Source of the DNA: Propionibacteriaceae bacterium
GTDB lineage: Bacteria > Actinomycetota > Actinomycetes > Propionibacteriales > Propionibacteriaceae
Direction: 5' to 3'
Length of the DNA stretch: 8,138 bases
Assembly (NCBI GenBank): GCA_027353565.1
Contig: DAIEHO010000123.1
Span: 1-8,138 of the forward strand
Position 1 is the first letter of the stretch. The number at the start of each line of letters is the position of its first letter. Below are positions 5,891 through 8,138 of the stretch, piece by piece. The notes under the pieces were generated by a model, which saw nothing but the letters and a program-made list of their open reading frames with translations, searched no databases and was not told the DNA's origin. The position numbers and the translations under genes were made by a program.

Positions 5891-6447
5891 CCGAGACGGC
5901 TCAGGCCCTCGACGGCCAACGCCACGTAGTCGTCCACGACGAAGTCGTCGAACAGGCTGGACTGGATCACCAGGCCCATGACGAGCCCGACCAGGAGAGA
6001 CGCCACGGCCACGCTCTCGCCGGGGTAGCCATGGGACTCGCACCACTGCTCCACGTGGGCGGCGACGCCCATGGGAAGCCCGGCCGCACGACCCCGCAGG
6101 AGCTCACGCAGGCGCTCGTCGGCCGCCGCACCTGCCCAGATCTGGAGGAGGACCGGGGCGGTCTCGGCCTCTGCGGCCACGCGGGCCGCGGCCAGCCCGA
6201 ACAGCTCGGCCGGAGTGACGGGACCCGTGTCCTGGATAGCCGCCTGGATCGGCCGCGCCAGGGCTCGTTCGGCGATCGCCAGCACGATGTCCTGCTTGGA
6301 CTCGAAGTGGTGGTAGATGGCGCCCGCGCTCGTCCCCGAGGCGGCGATGATGTCCGCCACGGACATGGCCCCGACCCCTCGCTCGCGGATGAGCATCTCG
6401 GCGGCGTTGAGGATCGCCTCGCGGCTCGCTCCGTAGGGCCTGGACAC
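5881..6447 (-). CDS. TetR/AcrR family transcriptional regulator
   Basis: This is a 188-residue protein from the GTG at 6447. Residues 8-52 form a typical TetR DNA-binding domain: SREAILNAAEMLIRERG, then an HTH of about 28-48 with MSVADIIAASGTSAGAIYHHF and the ESKQDIVLAI start of helix 4. The ligand-binding part (55-188) is all helical, with QIWAGAAADERLRELLRG and a glycine-rich hydrophobic helix (SLLVGLVMGLVIQS) near the end. These proteins repress nearby exporters until a ligand binds. The neighbouring MFS gene is the obvious target, although the two are tail to tail with a 10-base overlap rather than divergent. The frame extends upstream to an ATG at 6552, but those 35 residues are not TetR-like and would overlap the lipoprotein start. 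TAGGGT ends eight bases before the GTG and supports this choice. Confidence 0.92.
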   Translation of the reverse strand: MSRPYGASREAILNAAEMLIRERGVGAMSVADIIAASGTSAGAIYHHFESKQDIVLAIAERALARPIQAAIQDTGPVTPAELFGLAAARVAAEAETAPVLLQIWAGAAADERLRELLRGRAAGLPMGVAAHVEQWCESHGYPGESVAVASLLVGLVMGLVIQSSLFDDFVVDDYVALAVEGLSRLGQG

Positions 6448-6455
6448 AAAGCCCC

Positions 6456-6461
6456 ACCCTA
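6456..6461 (-). promoter_or_regulatory. Candidate -10 box (TAGGGT) of the TetR gene
   Basis: TAGGGT matches TANNNT, with eight bases (GGGGCTTT) before the GTG at 6447, again placing the transcript start at or near the start codon. Confidence 0.45.
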
Positions 6462-6478
6462 TCCGTGACGCGAAGGGG

Positions 6479-6489
6479 CCCACCGTGGG
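6479..6489. promoter_or_regulatory. Inverted repeat CCCAC-C-GTGGG upstream of the TetR gene
   Basis: This is a perfect 5-bp inverted repeat around a single C. It sits where the -35 region of the TetR promoter would be, in the 98-base gap between the TetR and lipoprotein start codons. TetR proteins usually bind palindromes near their own promoters, so this is a candidate operator. It is short for the family, and such repeats arise easily in GC-rich DNA. Confidence 0.3.
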
Positions 6490-6545
6490 GCACGGGCGCA
6501 GGTCACCAGCGGCGTGCAGCTTGCCGCGGGGCGGACACTTGGCCC

Positions 6546-7544
6546 ATGACATGGGACAGACGCAGCCTGCTGCTCGGTACGGGAGCCCTCCTCCTCACCG
6601 GCTGCACGGCGTCCACGTCCCCCCGGACGCCCTCCGCGTCGACGAGCACCACCCCGTCCGGCGGCAGCTCGACGCCGTCCGCCACGACGGCTGCTCCGTC
6701 GAGCCCCTCCCCCGCCGCCCTCTCCCTTCCCGCGACCACGCCTTGGACCGCGGACAGCAACGAGCTCCACGGACCGGTGAAGCTCGTGGTGACGAGGATG
6801 GTCGAGGCGCTCGGCACCTGGGACGCTGCTCACGCGGGCCTCGCGGCCGCCCAGGACCGCCTGAGCTCACTCGGGATCGACCCGAGCCTCGCCGCGCAGG
6901 CATCCGGCCTGCTGTCCGGCGGCGCAGCCGCAGCGCTCCAGGTGATCGACGCCCAGTACGGGGGGTTGCTGACCTCCAGCGCGAGCGTGCTCGTGCCCAC
7001 ACGGCAGTGGGTCGTCGACGCGGCGGGTACGCAGTCCGAGCGCGGCTGGACGTTCGACGTCCGACTCTCGGCGGCCTCCCCGAGCTGGCACGTCACCGCC
7101 ATCAACCCGAGCAACCCCGGCGCCGCCACATCCGTCGACTCGCTCGCGACGCAGGTGCTGGCCTCGAGCCGCATCGACCTGCCTCCCGCCTCGAGGGCCG
7201 ACATCGCGTCCGGTCAGGTCCACAACAGCGTGCTGGAGGCGATGCTGACCCTGGCCAAGACGTACACGATCGGCGTCAGTGTCATCAGGTCCGGACATCC
7301 CACGCACGTGTTCGGCACCACGCGCCTCAGCGACCACCCCCGCGGACGGGCGTTCGACACCTGGCGGATCAACGGCGTCCCTGTCGTCGCGACCTCGACG
7401 CCTCGCTCGCTGGTGACCGGCTACATGCAGGCGGCCGCCGCGGCCGGCTCGTACAACGTCGGCGGGCCCTACCTGCTGAGCGGGAGGGCGTACTTCTCCG
7501 ACCAGACCCACCACGACCACGTGCACGCGGGGTTCGCGACGTAG
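6546..7544 (+). CDS. Lipoprotein with LAS-type metallopeptidase signature
   Basis: The product has 332 residues from the ATG at 6546. The N-terminus is a lipoprotein signal with twin arginines (DRRSLLLGTGALLLTGC): the lipobox is LLTGC and Cys20 is the lipidated residue. The Arg pair suggests Tat export, which is unproven. A Ser/Thr/Pro-rich linker (about 21-65) spans the wall. Residues about 70-235 are not recognised; the part with GWTFDVRL and SWHVTAINPS could be a small beta-rich domain. The C-terminus has SDHPRGRAFD at 262-271, which fits SxHxxGxAxD of LAS peptidases (D-Ala-D-Ala peptidases, lysostaphin, hedgehog), and HDHVH at 323-327. Predicted zinc ligands are His264, Asp271 and His327, with His325 as a catalytic candidate. 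I infer a cell-wall peptidase or a zinc-binding relative. ATG 6465 would add 27 residues ahead of the signal and is unlikely. The gene is divergent from the TetR gene and 45 bases from ung. Confidence 0.82.
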   Translation: MTWDRRSLLLGTGALLLTGCTASTSPRTPSASTSTTPSGGSSTPSATTAAPSSPSPAALSLPATTPWTADSNELHGPVKLVVTRMVEALGTWDAAHAGLAAAQDRLSSLGIDPSLAAQASGLLSGGAAAALQVIDAQYGGLLTSSASVLVPTRQWVVDAAGTQSERGWTFDVRLSAASPSWHVTAINPSNPGAATSVDSLATQVLASSRIDLPPASRADIASGQVHNSVLEAMLTLAKTYTIGVSVIRSGHPTHVFGTTRLSDHPRGRAFDTWRINGVPVVATSTPRSLVTGYMQAAAAAGSYNVGGPYLLSGRAYFSDQTHHDHVHAGFAT

Positions 7545-7578
7545 CAGCCCGACTTGCGCGGGTGCACCGGCTGGGCGT

Positions 7579-7586
7579 AGGAGAGG
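7579..7586 (+). promoter_or_regulatory. Shine-Dalgarno of ung
   Basis: AGGAGAGG lies just before the ATG at 7590; its AGGAG core is six bases from the start codon. The 45-base gap from the lipoprotein stop allows co-transcription with that gene. Confidence 0.65.
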
Positions 7587-7589
7587 TCC

Positions 7590-8138
7590 ATGCCGAAGCC
7601 TCTCCACGAGCTGATCGCCCCCGACTGGGCTGACGCCCTCGCCCAGGTCGAGCCGCAGATCCACGCGATGGGCGACTGGCTCCGCAGCGAGCTTGCAGCC
7701 GGCCACCCGTACCTCCCCGCCGCTCACAACGTCCTCAGGGCGTTCACGCTGCCGCTGGAGCAGGTACGAGTGCTGGTCGTCGGCCAGGACCCCTACCCGA
7801 CCCCTGGGCATCCGGTCGGGCTCTCCTTCTCGGTGGCGCCGGATGTGAGGCCGCTCCCGGCGTCGCTACGGAACATGTACAAGGAGCTGTCCGACGACCT
7901 CGGCACGGCCGCGCCGCCGAACGGGGACCTGAGCCCGTGGTTCGACCAGGGCGTCCTGCTGCTCAACAGGGTGCTCACCGTCAGGCCCGGGGCCCCCGGT
8001 TCACACCGCGGCAAGGGATGGGAGGAGGTCACCGAGCGGGCGATCCAGGTCCTCGCCGCGCGCGGCGGCCCCCTCGTGGCGGTGCTCTGGGGCCGGGACG
8101 CCCGCAATCTCGGCCCACTGCTGCGCCACGTCCCGGTC
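7590..8138 (+). CDS. ung: Uracil-DNA glycosylase, family 1 (3' end outside window)
   Basis: The window holds 183 residues, open to the right edge; family members have about 225. Ung removes uracil from DNA, made by cytosine deamination or dUTP incorporation, as the first step of base excision repair. [18 protein letters not shown] begins at 65: Asp67 corresponds to the catalytic Asp64 of E. coli, Tyr69 to Tyr66 and Phe80 to the uracil-stacking Phe77. [12 protein letters not shown] contains Asn126, the uracil-recognising Asn123 equivalent, and [11 protein letters not shown] follows as in the family. The HPSP loop with the catalytic His lies beyond the window. The loop PTPGHPVG, instead of HGPGQAHG of E. 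coli, is the form I recall in M. tuberculosis Ung, so it is normal for actinobacteria. The start is supported by AGGAG six bases upstream and by an N-terminus of typical length. Confidence 0.95.
   Translation, partial: MPKPLHELIAPDWADALAQVEPQIHAMGDWLRSELAAGHPYLPAAHNVLRAFTLPLEQVRVLVVGQDPYPTPGHPVGLSFSVAPDVRPLPASLRNMYKELSDDLGTAAPPNGDLSPWFDQGVLLLNRVLTVRPGAPGSHRGKGWEEVTERAIQVLAARGGPLVAVLWGRDARNLGPLLRHVPV

Noticed and set aside
5111..6046. Minus-strand 311-codon open frame antisense to the MFS gene
   Set aside because: It is a mirror of GC-rich codons across two real genes, composed mainly of Arg, Gly and Asp, with no domain.
7545..7573. CAGCC...GGCTG inverted repeat after the lipoprotein gene as a terminator
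   Set aside because: The stem is five base pairs with a long loop and no T-run; it more likely reflects GC-rich chance pairing.
6485..7633. Plus-strand 382-codon open frame overlapping the lipoprotein gene
   Set aside because: It is frame-shifted against the lipoprotein gene, extremely Arg-rich and without a signal peptide or motif.
7654..7860. Unusual Ung active-site loop PTPGHPVG as a novelty
   Set aside because: I recall nearly the same loop in M. tuberculosis Ung, so it is an actinobacterial form of a standard enzyme.
1..8138. Mobile elements, CRISPR, tRNA, toxin-antitoxin or biosynthetic cluster
   Set aside because: No transposase, integrase, terminal repeat, spaced repeat array, clover-leaf or assembly-line gene is visible; composition is even apart from the short A/T-rich stretch near 4655-4700.

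Overview
This is a high-GC window with the codon bias of an actinomycete. The clearest lineage markers are a mycothiol S-conjugate amidase (mca), which occurs only in mycothiol-making Actinomycetota, and an actinobacterial-type uracil-DNA glycosylase. The order greA / DUF4307 protein / mca / short one-helix membrane protein matches, from memory, the Mycobacterium tuberculosis Rv1080c-Rv1083 neighbourhood. I cannot name the genus. The window looks like ordinary chromosome: I see no insertion sequence, phage gene, CRISPR array, tRNA or rRNA.

Layout, left to right. (1) 1-908, minus: the N-terminal 302 residues of a membrane-anchored GerMN-Gmad2 protein, cut by the window edge. (2) 909-1154: a 246-base gap without a gene. 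(3) 1155-2307, minus: a 68-residue membrane protein and, upstream of it, mca. (4) 2367-3352, plus: a DUF4307 membrane protein, then greA. (5) 3356-4638, minus: a DUF4097 protein with an N-terminal helical hairpin, overlapping by ATGA a zinc-ribbon/HTH DUF2089 protein. (6) 4721-5890, plus: an MFS exporter whose stop codon region overlaps that of a TetR regulator (5881-6447, minus). (7) 6546-7544, plus: a lipoprotein carrying the metal-binding signature of LAS-type peptidases. (8) 7590-8138, plus: ung, cut by the right edge.

How the genes may work together. mca clears mycothiol-conjugated toxins and oxidants, and the small membrane protein and DUF4307 protein travel with it. greA rescues backtracked RNA polymerase. 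The DUF4097/DUF2089 pair looks like a self-contained cytoplasmic regulatory unit, because both proteins carry the same short helical hairpin, at the N-terminus of one and the C-terminus of the other. The MFS/TetR pair is a likely drug-export unit. The lipoprotein probably acts on the cell wall.

Initiation signals fall into two classes. Five genes have a TANNNT -10 box ending 6-8 bases before the start codon, which suggests leaderless transcripts. Three others have good Shine-Dalgarno sequences. Nothing here is plainly a new large system. The most interesting items are the DUF4097/DUF2089 pair with its shared module and the uncharacterised LAS-like lipoprotein.
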